This document shows, piece after piece, positions 55,052 to 63,537 of a stretch of DNA of 64,000 bases. This DNA is from Acidimicrobiales bacterium. GTDB taxonomy: Bacteria; Actinomycetota; Acidimicrobiia; Acidimicrobiales; SHLQ01. The position numbers and the translations under genes are program-made. The stretch lies in the NCBI GenBank assembly GCA_020628865.1, contig JAHDEJ010000023.1:2578-66577 (forward strand), written 5' to 3'. The notes under the pieces are model-generated. The model had not been told where the DNA came from. It was given only the letters and a program-made list of their open reading frames with translations, and made no database searches. How positions within the stretch are numbered: position 1 is the first letter of the stretch; every line of letters begins with the position of its first letter.

Positions 55052-56849
55052 CGACATGTCCTCCACACCGCCCGCTTCCGCCACCGATGGTGCGCTTGCC
55101 ACGGCGAGCGCGCTCGGGGTGATGCGCGAAGGCGTACGCACCACACCGGAACTGCTCGACGGCCTTCGCGTCACCGCCGGTCTCGGCGTCGTCGCCGCGG
55201 TCGGCCAGATCACCGCACCCATCGTCATCCAGCAGGCGATCGAACGAGGCGGGCTGACTTCCGGCACCGTCGACATCGGCGTGGTCTGGCGCCTCGTGTT
55301 GATCGGTGGTGCCGTCGTGCTCGGCACGGGTCTCATCGCGCTCGTCGCTCGCCGACAGATGATCCGTCGTTCCGAATCCGCGCTTCGGTCGCTCCGGCTG
55401 CAGGTCTTCGACCACGTCCATCGAATGTCGCTCTCGCAGCACAACGAACAGCCGACCGGGGTCCTCATCAGCCGCGTCACCTCCGACGTGGACTCGCTCT
55501 CCCGATTCGCGGACTGGGGCATGTTCGTGTGGCTCGTCGAGCCGTTCGTCGTGCTCGGCGTGTTCCTCGCCATCGCCTGGTACTCCTGGCCGCTCGCGCT
55601 CGTTGCGCTGCTGACCTTCCTCCCGGCGGTGCTCTCGTTACGCTGGATGCGGGAACAGATGATGCGGGCCCACGATCTTCGTCGTACCGCCATCGGCGAC
55701 CTCCTTGGCGAGTACAACGAGGCGCTCGCGGGAGCGGAGGTCATTCGGGCCTACGCCGCGCAGCCGCTGGTCGAAGATCGGCTTCGGCGGGCCTCGCATC
55801 GCCGCTACCGGGCGGGCCTGCGCGCCAACCTGTACATGTCCAGCGTCTATGTCATCGGCGATCTCGTTGGCGCCGTCATGCTCGCGGTCGTGATGGTGGT
55901 GGGCGTGACCCAACGAGACGCGCTCGGCCTCAGCGGGAGCGAACTCGTTGCCGTGCTGTTCCTCACAACCCTTCTCCACACCCCGATCGCCGAGCTCGGC
56001 GAGACGCTCAACCAATCCCAGGAAGCCGTCGCCGGCTGGCGCAAGGTGCTCGGTCTGCTCGCAACGCCGGTGACACCTCTCGATCCAGCCGAAGGTGCCC
56101 CCTTGCCATCGGGCGCCCTCGCCATCGAAGCCGATGCCGTGTCCTTCGACTACGGCGATGGCGTTCCGGTGCTTCGCGACGTGTCGCTCACCGTTCCCGC
56201 CGGCACCCGTGTGGCGGTCATCGGCGAAACCGGCTCCGGCAAGAGCACGTTCGCCCGGCTGTTGTGCCGCCTCGCCGACCCGACCGACGGGCGCGTGCTG
56301 CTCGGTGGCGTCGACCTTGCCGATGCGGCTGCGGGATCGCGTCAGGCCACGGTGCGGATGGTCCCGCAGGACGGCTTCCTCTTCGACGTGTCGGTAGGCG
56401 AGAACATCTCGTACGGACGGCCGGGGTGCGACGAGGCAGACGTGCTTCGTGCGATCGACATGCTGGGGCTGGGCCCGTGGTTGGCGACGCTCCCGAATGG
56501 TCTCGAGACCCGAGTGGGGGAGCGGGGCCAGTCGCTCTCCGTCGGCGAACGCCAGCTGGTGAGTTTCGCTCGGGCCGCGGTGGCCGACCCCGGCCTGTTG
56601 ATCCTGGACGAGGCGACCTCGTCCGTCGACCCGCAGACCGACGTGATGCTCACGAAGGCCTTGGAGCGACTGAGCGAAGGACGGACGCTGGTGTCGATTG
56701 CGCACCGTCTCTCCACGGCGGAAGCGTCGGATCTGATTCTCGTCTTCGAGCAGGGCCGGCTCGCCGAGTCCGGCAGTCACGACGAACTTCTCGCCGCCGG
56801 CGGCCTCTACACCCGCCAGCACGCCGCCTGGACCACCGCCACCACCTGA
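55044..56849 (+). CDS. ABC exporter half-transporter B (intact Walker B Glu, altered signature)
   Basis: 601 residues with the same layout: membrane domain about 40-345, NBD with Walker A GETGSGKST, Q-loop MVPQDGFLF, signature LSVGERQLVSFAR and Walker B LLILDEATSSVD. The catalytic Glu is present, but the signature is LSVGE in place of LSGGQ. Together with half A this makes one consensus and one degenerate ATP site, as in heterodimeric exporters such as TM287/288 and LmrCD. Substrate unknown. ATG 55044 is inside the end of the previous gene. Confidence 0.94.
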   Translation: MPDDMSSTPPASATDGALATASALGVMREGVRTTPELLDGLRVTAGLGVVAAVGQITAPIVIQQAIERGGLTSGTVDIGVVWRLVLIGGAVVLGTGLIALVARRQMIRRSESALRSLRLQVFDHVHRMSLSQHNEQPTGVLISRVTSDVDSLSRFADWGMFVWLVEPFVVLGVFLAIAWYSWPLALVALLTFLPAVLSLRWMREQMMRAHDLRRTAIGDLLGEYNEALAGAEVIRAYAAQPLVEDRLRRASHRRYRAGLRANLYMSSVYVIGDLVGAVMLAVVMVVGVTQRDALGLSGSELVAVLFLTTLLHTPIAELGETLNQSQEAVAGWRKVLGLLATPVTPLDPAEGAPLPSGALAIEADAVSFDYGDGVPVLRDVSLTVPAGTRVAVIGETGSGKSTFARLLCRLADPTDGRVLLGGVDLADAAAGSRQATVRMVPQDGFLFDVSVGENISYGRPGCDEADVLRAIDMLGLGPWLATLPNGLETRVGERGQSLSVGERQLVSFARAAVADPGLLILDEATSSVDPQTDVMLTKALERLSEGRTLVSIAHRLSTAEASDLILVFEQGRLAESGSHDELLAAGGLYTRQHAAWTTATT

Positions 56850-56858
56850 CGCCCCGAA

Positions 56859-56897
56859 TGGTGCCTGGCACCTTCACCCCCAAAAGGTGCCAGGCCT
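56859..56897. repeat. Composite palindromic element, copy 3 (reverse orientation, damaged)
   Basis: TGGTGCCTGGCACCT at 56859-56873, an 11-bp C-rich spacer (TCACCCCCAAA), then AGGTGCCAGGCCT, where two bases of the second palindrome are missing. The spacer is C-rich on this strand, so the element is inverted relative to copies 1 and 2. It starts 10 bp after the exporter stop and could act as its terminator. A CGTTGA/TCAACG hairpin lies at 56922-56937, between copies 3 and 4. Confidence 0.8.
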
Positions 56898-56947
56898 ATT
56901 CCGTCGCGCAAGAAGCAGATTCGTTGATTTTTCAACGATCTACCCCA

Positions 56948-56988
56948 AGGTGCCTGGCACCTAAGCGGTCGTTAGGTGCCAGGCACCT
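56948..56988. repeat. Composite palindromic element, copy 4
   Basis: AGGTGCCTGGCACCT at 56948-56962 and AGGTGCCAGGCACCT at 56974-56988, again 11 bp apart, but with a different spacer (AAGCGGTCGTT). A run of C and G tracts (56994-57016) follows before the acyltransferase gene. The invariant spacing despite a changed spacer sequence shows that spacing, not spacer sequence, is what is kept. Confidence 0.88.
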
Positions 56989-57059
56989 GAGGAACCCCCA
57001 GGGGGTTTTGGGGGATTGTCCGGGGGTCGCTGGGGGCCAAAATCGTCGTGAATAGAGGC

Positions 57060-58346
57060 ATGAGCAACACGACCGCACCCCTCACCGCCGCCAACCTGGC
57101 CGCCGCAACGAAGTCCGACCGCAACCGAGCCGTCGACCTCTACCGAGTGATCGCCATGATCGCCGTCGCCATCGGCCACTGGCTCGCCATGGTTGCCATC
57201 GATGATGACGGCGAGCTCGTCGGCGGAAACGCACTCGAGTTCATCCCCGAACTCTCTTGGGCCACCTGGCTCCTGCAGGTCATGCCCCTCTTCTTCGTGG
57301 TCGGCGGCTTCTCGTCCGCCATCTCGCTCGACTCGCACAACGCAAAGGGCGGCAACGCCCAGGACTGGATCGCCGCCCGGCTCCGCCGCATGATGCCGCC
57401 GGCCATCACCCTCGCCGGCGTCTGGCTTGCGGTCATCGCCATCGCCGCCATCGTTGGCCAGGCGCCGCTCGCCATTCAGGGTGCAGCCGCTGCAGCCATC
57501 CCGCTGTGGTTCCTCGCCAACTACACCATCGACACGGCGCTCGCCCCCTTCGTGCTGCCCCGCTTCCGTCGCAACCCGGTCGGCTTCGGCGGCGCCATCC
57601 TCGGCACATTCCTCGCCCTCGAAGCCATGCGAATCGCAGACGTCCCCGTCCTCCCGCACCTCAACTGGGTGCTCGGTTGGCTCGCCTTCCAAATGCTCGG
57701 CATGGCATGGCGCGACGGACTGATCCCCACCGGCCGCACGCTCGTCGCCCTCGCCGGCACGTTCTGGGCCGCCGCCCTCGCCGCCGTCCTGTCCGGCGGT
57801 CCGTGGCACACCTCGATGGTCAACTTCCCCGGCATGGAGAACTCGCCGACCGCTCCCCCCACCCTCGCCCTGCTGCTCTTCGGCACCGCCTACAGCCTCA
57901 CCGCCATCCACTTCGCACCTCGCATCTCGGACTGGCTCGCTGAGCGTCCGAAGGCGTGGGCCGGCGTGATCGCCGCCAACACCGTTGCCATGAGCGTCTA
58001 CCTCTGGCACATGACGGCCGCCGTCATCGTCATGGCCGCTACGCACATGACCATCGGCCTCTCCGACGCCGCCGTCGGTTCGGCCGAGTGGTGGATCCTG
58101 AAGGTCCCGTCGGTGCTTGCCGCCAGCCTCGTCCTCGCCCCGATCGTCGCCCTCGTCAGCCGCATCGAGCGCAACGCACTGCTCGCCCCCCGTCGGGCAT
58201 GGAACGGCAGCCTCGCCTCGATGATGGCCACCGCCGCCGCGACGTCGTTTGCCCTCAAGTTCTGGACGAGCGGGAACCCGGTGCTCATCGTCGGTTCGTG
58301 CGCCGTCCTCGTCATCCTCGGCCGCACCGCCTACGCCACCAAGTAA
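57060..58346 (+). CDS. Acyltransferase family 3 (OafA/membrane O-acyltransferase-like) protein
   Basis: 428 residues from ATG 57060; GTG 57048 is a possible earlier start but lacks a ribosome-binding site. About ten membrane helices. The first helix carries DLYRVIAMIAVAIGHW with the family histidine, followed by MPLFFVVGGFSSA. Acyltransferase-3 proteins move acetyl or other acyl groups onto sugars of the cell surface. It is preceded by composite repeats and followed by a 46-bp palindrome, so it is probably a single transcription unit. Confidence 0.9.
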   Translation: MSNTTAPLTAANLAAATKSDRNRAVDLYRVIAMIAVAIGHWLAMVAIDDDGELVGGNALEFIPELSWATWLLQVMPLFFVVGGFSSAISLDSHNAKGGNAQDWIAARLRRMMPPAITLAGVWLAVIAIAAIVGQAPLAIQGAAAAAIPLWFLANYTIDTALAPFVLPRFRRNPVGFGGAILGTFLALEAMRIADVPVLPHLNWVLGWLAFQMLGMAWRDGLIPTGRTLVALAGTFWAAALAAVLSGGPWHTSMVNFPGMENSPTAPPTLALLLFGTAYSLTAIHFAPRISDWLAERPKAWAGVIAANTVAMSVYLWHMTAAVIVMAATHMTIGLSDAAVGSAEWWILKVPSVLAASLVLAPIVALVSRIERNALLAPRRAWNGSLASMMATAAATSFALKFWTSGNPVLIVGSCAVLVILGRTAYATK

Positions 58347-58381
58347 CCGGGCGCTCGAACGGTCTCCAACCACACAAATTT

Positions 58382-58427
58382 CAAAGGGCTCTGACCCCTG
58401 GAGCGCTCCAGGGGTCAGAGCCCTTTG
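58382..58427. repeat. Perfect 46-bp palindrome
   Basis: CAAAGGGCTCTGACCCCTGG, then AGC, is mirrored exactly by GCT and CCAGGGGTCAGAGCCCTTTG: two 23-bp arms with no spacer (centre AGCGCT). It lies between the convergent acyltransferase and rhodanese genes, 35 bp after one stop and 36 bp before the other. It would fold on both strands as a bidirectional terminator, but zero loop and perfect symmetry are also typical of REP-like or protein-bound palindromes. Confidence 0.92.
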
Positions 58428-58463
58428 CTTCGTGCTTGGCGCGAGGAGTGGCGTCTCGGTGAT

Positions 58464-58868
58464 TCAGGGGGTGCAGGAGAGGGCGTCGTCGGGTGGGCAG
58501 GGGCGACTCTCCGGAAGGATGGCCCAGGCCCGGTAGCCGCCGACAAGATCGGTGGCGCCGGTCAGGCCCAACTGCTGAAGCGAGGCTGCCGCAAGGCTCG
58601 ACGACTCGCCGTCGTTGCACACACAGATGATCTCGGTGGTCTCGTCGACGTTGATCTCCTGCCACGGACTGCTCGGCGCCAACCGCCACTCGAGAACCGA
58701 ACGACGGATCGAGACGCTGCCAGGAATCATCCCCTCCGCCAGCTGATCGCCCGAATCGCGATGGTCGACGATGAGCGCTCCACGCTGTTGGGCCGCGCCG
58801 ATCTCAGCGGCGGAAACTCGTCGGAGACCCGACCGGGCCTCTGCAAGCATCGACTCAAGTGTCTGCAT
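58464..58868 (-). CDS. Rhodanese-domain sulfurtransferase
   Basis: 134 residues from ATG 58868 (MQTLESML). Single rhodanese domain with VDHRDSGDQLAEGMIPGSVS in the CDC25-like loop and the active-site loop CVCNDGESSSLAAASL, where the Cys before NDG is the expected persulfide carrier. The family moves sulfane sulfur to cyanide, thiols or protein partners. It sits 52 bp after the MOSC gene on the same strand, and MOSC proteins also handle sulfur chemistry, so the two may cooperate. Confidence 0.88.
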   Translation of the reverse strand: MQTLESMLAEARSGLRRVSAAEIGAAQQRGALIVDHRDSGDQLAEGMIPGSVSIRRSVLEWRLAPSSPWQEINVDETTEIICVCNDGESSSLAAASLQQLGLTGATDLVGGYRAWAILPESRPCPPDDALSCTP

Positions 58869-58920
58869 GTCGACACCAGAAGAACTGCATTGGACTCTTG
58901 AACCTAGGACACCGGTGGTC

Positions 58921-59376
58921 CTATTCCAATGCGGCCGATTCGTCGACGACGAGAACGGCACCCAGCCCGACGGTGCCGGACGACATCACCCGGCAGACCA
59001 CGCCGGCTCGCTTGTGCAACGCGAGCTTGGCGTTGCGGCCGAGGTCGTCCTCGAGGAGCTTGCACGGCGCGCAATCCCGAACGACCTCCAGCTCCAGGTC
59101 ACCCAGACGAAGGCGCGTGCCCGGCTTGCGGGGGAGATCGCCAGAGGACACCGTCACGTTGCGGCGGGTCAATACCGGATCGATCGGTCGGTCGATCTCG
59201 GCCTCCGCTCGGGCGAGCTCGTCGAGCGACTGGATCGTGAGATGGCGGTGCCTCGTGCCGTGGTACCGGTCGCCCACGATCCCCGCCCCGGCTTCCACCC
59301 CGATCGATTCGACCGTTCGCATCGGCATCCGGGCGGCGAGGGCGATCTGCAGCCCGACCACACTCGAGTCGCTCAT
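58921..59376 (-). CDS. MOSC-domain protein
   Basis: 151 residues from ATG 59376 (MSDSSVVGLQ). Typical MOSC pieces are EAGAGIVGDRYHGTRHRHLT, PGTRLRLGDLELEV and the conserved cysteine in VRDCAPCKLLE. MOSC domains bind molybdenum cofactor and carry sulfur, and often reduce N-hydroxylated compounds when paired with a flavin reductase. The start overlaps the stop of the hydratase gene (ATGA at 59373-59376). Confidence 0.88.
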   Translation of the reverse strand: MSDSSVVGLQIALAARMPMRTVESIGVEAGAGIVGDRYHGTRHRHLTIQSLDELARAEAEIDRPIDPVLTRRNVTVSSGDLPRKPGTRLRLGDLELEVVRDCAPCKLLEDDLGRNAKLALHKRAGVVCRVMSSGTVGLGAVLVVDESAALE

Positions 59377-60164
59377 GGCGTCCTCGTGATCGACACGCTG
59401 CCCAAGCCGGCATGGTTCGCTGTCGCAGTGCTTCCCACCGGGATGTCCGCGATTCCGGTGCAGGTCCCGGACATGACGATCTCGCCAGCCCGAAGGGTGA
59501 TGCCTCGCCCGCTCAGGTGGTTTGCAAGCCACACGAGCGCGTTCCACGGGTCGTCCAGAATCGCCGCTCCCGGACCCCGACCCGCCTCGATGTCATCGAT
59601 CACGCAGGTCACCTCGACCGAGCGAAGCTCGGGTACGTCCTCGATCGGTACCGGTTCGCCGAGCACGACCCCGCCGTTGGCCCCGTGATCAGCGACGATG
59701 CTCAGATAGCCGATGCCGGTGAAATCGCTGAAACGCGTATCGACGAGCTCGATCGCCGGCGCAACTGCGGCGGTTGCGGAACGGACAGTGTCCACCGTGT
59801 GCGGGGCAGAACCTGGAGCGATGTCGTCGCCGAGAATGAATGCGAACTCGCACTCGATCTGTGGTCGAACCATGGCGGCCGCAGCCACCTGGCGGGAGCC
59901 GTACGAGGTGCCGTCGAAGATCCGGCCCGCGAACGGACCGGGGCTGTTCAGGATCTGCATCGCCAGCTCCGACGTACACCCGACCTTCCAGCCGATCACC
60001 TCCCACCCCAGCTGTGCTGCATGGGCATCGCTGATCGCCTCCGCCGTCTGCGGGTCCGTCGGCGTGGCCTTACCCAGGCTCTCGAGGGTGGTCACCGACC
60101 GTCGTGCCTCGGCGAGCTGTGCGGCTGCGAGGTCGATCTGCGCTGTGGTCAAAGAGAGGGACAT
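59373..60164 (-). CDS. 2-keto-4-pentenoate hydratase/fumarylacetoacetate-hydrolase-family protein
   Basis: 263 residues, the MhpD-like layout: helical N-terminal part (about 10-60), VGWKVGCTS-like GWKVGCTSELAMQ at about 58-70, metal ligands in PQIECEFAFILGDD and ELVDTRFSDF, and the C-terminal GIADIPVGSTATANHAGLG. Such enzymes add water to 2-hydroxypenta-2,4-dienoate in meta-cleavage of aromatics. No dioxygenase is present nearby, so the pathway is not shown. It overlaps the MOSC gene. Confidence 0.9.
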   Translation of the reverse strand: MSLSLTTAQIDLAAAQLAEARRSVTTLESLGKATPTDPQTAEAISDAHAAQLGWEVIGWKVGCTSELAMQILNSPGPFAGRIFDGTSYGSRQVAAAAMVRPQIECEFAFILGDDIAPGSAPHTVDTVRSATAAVAPAIELVDTRFSDFTGIGYLSIVADHGANGGVVLGEPVPIEDVPELRSVEVTCVIDDIEAGRGPGAAILDDPWNALVWLANHLSGRGITLRAGEIVMSGTCTGIADIPVGSTATANHAGLGSVSITRTP

Positions 60165-60290
60165 GCCTCGATCGTAGGGCCGTCGACCAGCGCAGCGCCT
60201 GCCGCGTGCGCGTTGCCGTTTCTTCAGCCTTCACGCGTCGACGTGGGCGGATAGGGTGGCCCCGTTCACCCACAACCCAGGAGTACCCCC

Positions 60291-60791
60291 ATGGCTCAGA
60301 TCACCCTCGGCGGCAACCCCGTCAACACCAGTGGCGACCTTCCCGCCGTCGGATCCGCAGCCCCCGCGTTCGCGCTCACCGGCAACGACATGGGCGAGGT
60401 TTCCTCGTCGGGCCTCGCCGGCCAGCGCGTCGTGCTGAACATCTTCCCGTCCGTCGACACCGCCGTGTGCGCAACCAGCGTTCGCACGTTCAACGAGCGG
60501 GCCGCCAGCCTCGACAACACCGCCATCGTCAACGTGTCCGCCGACCTCCCGTTCGCCCAGGGCCGCTTCTGTGGCGCCGAAGGCATCGAGAACGCCATCA
60601 CCGCGTCCACCTTCCGGAACTCGGAGTTCCTCGCGGACTACGGCGTCGGCATGACCGATGGAAAGTTCGCCGGCCTCTGCGCTCGCGCCGTCGTCGTCCT
60701 CGACGAAGCCGGCAACGTGCTTCACAACGAGATGGTTGCGGAGATCGCCAACGAGCCGAACTACGACGCCGCCATCGCCGCGCTCGGCTGA
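60291..60791 (+). CDS. tpx: Thiol peroxidase Tpx
   Basis: 166 residues, normal length. The peroxidatic Cys60 is in PSVDTAVCATSVR and the resolving Cys94 in GRFCGAEG, the atypical 2-Cys pattern of Tpx. It reduces alkyl and hydrogen peroxides with electrons from thioredoxin. It is a lone gene divergent from the hydratase operon; a hairpin terminator lies 126 bp downstream. Confidence 0.97.
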   Translation: MAQITLGGNPVNTSGDLPAVGSAAPAFALTGNDMGEVSSSGLAGQRVVLNIFPSVDTAVCATSVRTFNERAASLDNTAIVNVSADLPFAQGRFCGAEGIENAITASTFRNSEFLADYGVGMTDGKFAGLCARAVVVLDEAGNVLHNEMVAEIANEPNYDAAIAALG

Positions 60792-60917
60792 GACCGACGC
60801 CACCCCCGGACTGACCATCTGTTGTCAGATCCAGCGGGAACAAACGACGAGGATGAATTCACGGCCAGCGGGACTGCCGCCGCTGACCCGCTGGCTGTTG
60901 ATTCCCTCCAAGGATTC

Positions 60918-60951
60918 GCACTCCCGCCTTCGTGGCGGGAGTGCGGCATTT
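60918..60951 (+). terminator. Intrinsic terminator between tpx and the CoA-transferase gene
   Basis: GCACTCCCGCC (60918-60928) pairs perfectly with GGCGGGAGTGC (60934-60944) around TTCGT, followed by GGCATTTTT. An 11-bp GC-rich stem with a short T-run is the clearest Rho-independent terminator in the window. The gap from 60792 to 60917 holds nothing else recognisable. Confidence 0.85.
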
Positions 60952-60961
60952 TTCGCCCAGG

Positions 60962-62353
60962 TCAGCGCCAGGCGAGCTGGTCGGTTCCGGGGCGTGTGGG
61001 CCCGATCTCCCACCTCGCTGGAACGCCCTCCACCGCTCCTGGGTGGACCGCGTGTCGCATTGGGCCGAAGGCGCCCTCCCTGCTGGTCGTGAAGCGTTCG
61101 ATGGCCGCATCGGTGAGTGGGCGATCCGCCACGATTCGCCCCGGCCCGAGCGACTCGAGCCAGTTCCGGGTGGTGAGCAGCGTTGCATCGACCCGATGAC
61201 CCCCACCCTCGTCGGGGGAGCGAAGGAGCGCCGACAGCACACCGAGGGTCAGGAGGAACCCGCTCCCGTGATCGAGCAGCTGGCACGGTAGCGGGCGCGC
61301 CTGCTCCGAATCGAACGCTTCCATCTCCGCCGCAACGATCCCCGTCGCTGTCTGGGTGATCGAGTCGAAACCCCGACGACCGCCCCACGGCCCGTCAGCT
61401 CCGAATGCGCTCAGCTCGGCAACGATCAGGGCCGGGTTCACGGCACGAAGATCGTCCAGGCTGACGCGGTACCCGCCGAGCGCGCCGGGACGAAAGCCGG
61501 CCACGACAACGTCGGCTTCCGTGGCGAGGGAGAGGAGCGCGGCGCGCCCTGCGTCCGTCGTGATGTCGGCGTGGGCGAAGCGCTTGCCCAGCGTCGTGTC
61601 GGGCAGGATCGAGTCCACCACTGGAAGATCCTCTGCCCCGATGCGGAGCACATCGGCACCGAACGCCGCAAGCGTCCGGGAACAGACCGGACCGGCGATG
61701 ACGCGGGTGAGGTCGAGAACACGCAGACCGGCCAGTGGCCGGCCAGGCACCACGTCACGCACGCGAACCGGAGCACCGGAACCCGGCGAGATCGTCAACG
61801 GTGGACGGCCCCGAACATGGGCCGAATGCGGCTCCGCTCGCCATTCGCTCAACGACCGCATCGCTGCCGTGATCCCGCCGGCGGCCGAGACAGCGGCTTC
61901 GACATCGAACCGATTGGAACGTTCCATCACCGCTTCCACGGCGGAGCGATCTGCTGTCGCAGGGAGCCCGAGCCCCCGCAGCAGCGCCGCCCGATGATGC
62001 GGGAAGTTCGTGTGCGTCTGCACGAAGCCGTCGGCCACCCGATAGTGCCCACCGAGGTCGTCCCAGAGCCTTGGGGCCTCGCCGAGCCGGAGGTGCCGCT
62101 CGCTCTGAAACGCCACGCAAGCGCCGACCGGGTCCACGGAAACGGCGGGTAGCTCGCCGGTCTGCTGCTCGACCAGCAGCGCCATCGCCGTGCTGACCGC
62201 ACCGACCAGTGCAGTTGCCGCTTCCGTCACCCGAAACGAAGACGGCAGGACGGCCACATCGTCCCCAACGTCGAGCTCGGACACGGCCGCTCGCGGCAGA
62301 CCCGCCGCCTCCATCAGGTCGGCACAAATCTCGAGAACGGACGGCTCAGCCAT
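60962..62353 (-). CDS. CaiB/BaiF (class III) CoA-transferase-family protein with unusual domain order
   Basis: 463 residues. The usual start of the family, PLAGLRVLDLTRVIAGPVCS and FGADVLRIG, appears only at about residue 205. The catalytic-Asp region (LPCQLLDHGSGFLLTLGVLSALL) follows near 375. The first 200 residues instead look like the family's C-terminal part (AATALVGAVSTAMALLVEQQ, HYRVADGFVQTHTNF, MRSLSEWRAEP). This suggests a circular permutation or a two-half arrangement. The substrate is unknown. A single gene, divergent from the membrane protein at 62423. Confidence 0.85.
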   Translation of the reverse strand: MAEPSVLEICADLMEAAGLPRAAVSELDVGDDVAVLPSSFRVTEAATALVGAVSTAMALLVEQQTGELPAVSVDPVGACVAFQSERHLRLGEAPRLWDDLGGHYRVADGFVQTHTNFPHHRAALLRGLGLPATADRSAVEAVMERSNRFDVEAAVSAAGGITAAMRSLSEWRAEPHSAHVRGRPPLTISPGSGAPVRVRDVVPGRPLAGLRVLDLTRVIAGPVCSRTLAAFGADVLRIGAEDLPVVDSILPDTTLGKRFAHADITTDAGRAALLSLATEADVVVAGFRPGALGGYRVSLDDLRAVNPALIVAELSAFGADGPWGGRRGFDSITQTATGIVAAEMEAFDSEQARPLPCQLLDHGSGFLLTLGVLSALLRSPDEGGGHRVDATLLTTRNWLESLGPGRIVADRPLTDAAIERFTTSREGAFGPMRHAVHPGAVEGVPARWEIGPTRPGTDQLAWR

Positions 62354-62422
62354 GCGCCCAGTCTCCCAGACCGGGCTCAGGCGCCGCGCTACTCTCGCCC
62401 CCGTGACGGGACGAACGAACGC

Positions 62423-62836
62423 GTGAAGACACGACTGCCGTTCGTGGCCCTCCTCCTCGGCGTGTTGAGCACCGTCTGTCTCGTTCTGCCCTGGGTTCGA
62501 GTCGGCTCGAGAGACCGGTCCTCCATCGATCTGATCGGGAGCGCCGGAGCGCTCGACATCATCGAAGGGGCCACCAAGGCCATCGTCGTGCTCCTCTGGT
62601 TTCTGCTGCCGGTTCTGGTCGCCGCCGCAATGCTGTCGTTGGCCGCCGGTCGGATCCGACTGCTCGGCTGGCTCCTCCTCCCACTCGGATTGATCCTCGG
62701 CGCCATCGTCCTGCTTCTGCTGATCGTCGCCGGCGATGTGGTGGTCTGGGGCGCATGGTTGAGCGCTGCGTTCGCAGTCGGAGCCTCGGCATCGGCCATC
62801 ATGGTGCTGGTTGGACAGAGGGAGGGAACCCGATGA
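62423..62836 (+). CDS. Small polytopic membrane protein, first gene of FHA/kinase operon
   Basis: 137 residues from GTG 62423. Four hydrophobic segments (PFVALLLGVLSTVCLVL, AIVVLLWFLLPVLVAAAML, LLGWLLLPLGLILGAIVLL, VWGAWLSAAFAVGASASAI) with a short RVGSRDRSS loop. No known family recognised. It overlaps the FHA-like gene (ATGA at 62833-62836), so it probably anchors or reports for the kinase module that follows. Confidence 0.75.
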   Translation: MKTRLPFVALLLGVLSTVCLVLPWVRVGSRDRSSIDLIGSAGALDIIEGATKAIVVLLWFLLPVLVAAAMLSLAAGRIRLLGWLLLPLGLILGAIVLLLLIVAGDVVVWGAWLSAAFAVGASASAIMVLVGQREGTR

Positions 62837-63537
62837 CTGAACTGCATGTCGTCTTCATCGACGAACTCACCGTCGTGGCCCCCGCCGACACGCTGACGTT
62901 CGGTCGGACCGGCGACATCATCATCGATGAAGCCAACAAGTACATGCACCGTGTCGTGGGCACCTTCTTCCATCAGGACAACAACTGGTGGCTGACGAAC
63001 AACAGCAAGCACGGCCATCTCACGCATGTGAGTGCGAAAGGCACGCTGTCCCGGCTCGTCCCCGACTCGGTCACGGCGCTCACCGACCGCGAAGGCATCG
63101 TCCGATTCGAAGCCGGGCCATCCACCTACGAGCTCGGCTGGGCTCGACCCGGCGACACGCCCAGCGTCGTCCCACCCGCGGCCGGAGACGACCTCGCCGA
63201 CGCCGAAGCGACGACCCAGTTCGGCGTCGTTCGCCTCAACGAAGAACAACGGCTCCTGCTGACCGCACTGGCTGAGCGGCGCCTGGTCGACTCCACCGCC
63301 GACGCCAACGACCTCCCGAGCAACGCATCCGTCGCCCACCGTCTCGGCTGGTCCGGAAAGAAGCTCGATCGCAAGCTCGACTACCTGTGCGCACGTCTCG
63401 ACTCGGAGGGCGTGCGCGGACTTCGCGGAGAGAAGGGTGGAGAAGCCGTGGACCGGCGCTCCCGCCTGGTCGAGCACGTCATCGAGAGCGGCATGATCCG
63501 CCAGCGGGATCTCGAACTGCTGCCCGGCGATGGTTGA
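62833..63537 (+). CDS. FHA-like domain protein with C-terminal winged-helix-like region
   Basis: 234 residues. The N-terminal part (about 1-105) has the FHA layout: LTFGRTGDIIIDEANKYMHR, WWLTNNSKHGH. However, the usual Ser-Arg-x-x-His and Asn-Gly-Thr phosphothreonine contacts are altered (MHRVV, KHGHL). A helical region (about 135-215; SNASVAHRLGWSGKKLDRKL) looks like a winged helix-turn-helix. FHA proteins read phosphothreonine marks, often those of a kinase in the same operon, which is the case here. Its stop overlaps the kinase start. Confidence 0.7.
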   Translation: MTELHVVFIDELTVVAPADTLTFGRTGDIIIDEANKYMHRVVGTFFHQDNNWWLTNNSKHGHLTHVSAKGTLSRLVPDSVTALTDREGIVRFEAGPSTYELGWARPGDTPSVVPPAAGDDLADAEATTQFGVVRLNEEQRLLLTALAERRLVDSTADANDLPSNASVAHRLGWSGKKLDRKLDYLCARLDSEGVRGLRGEKGGEAVDRRSRLVEHVIESGMIRQRDLELLPGDG

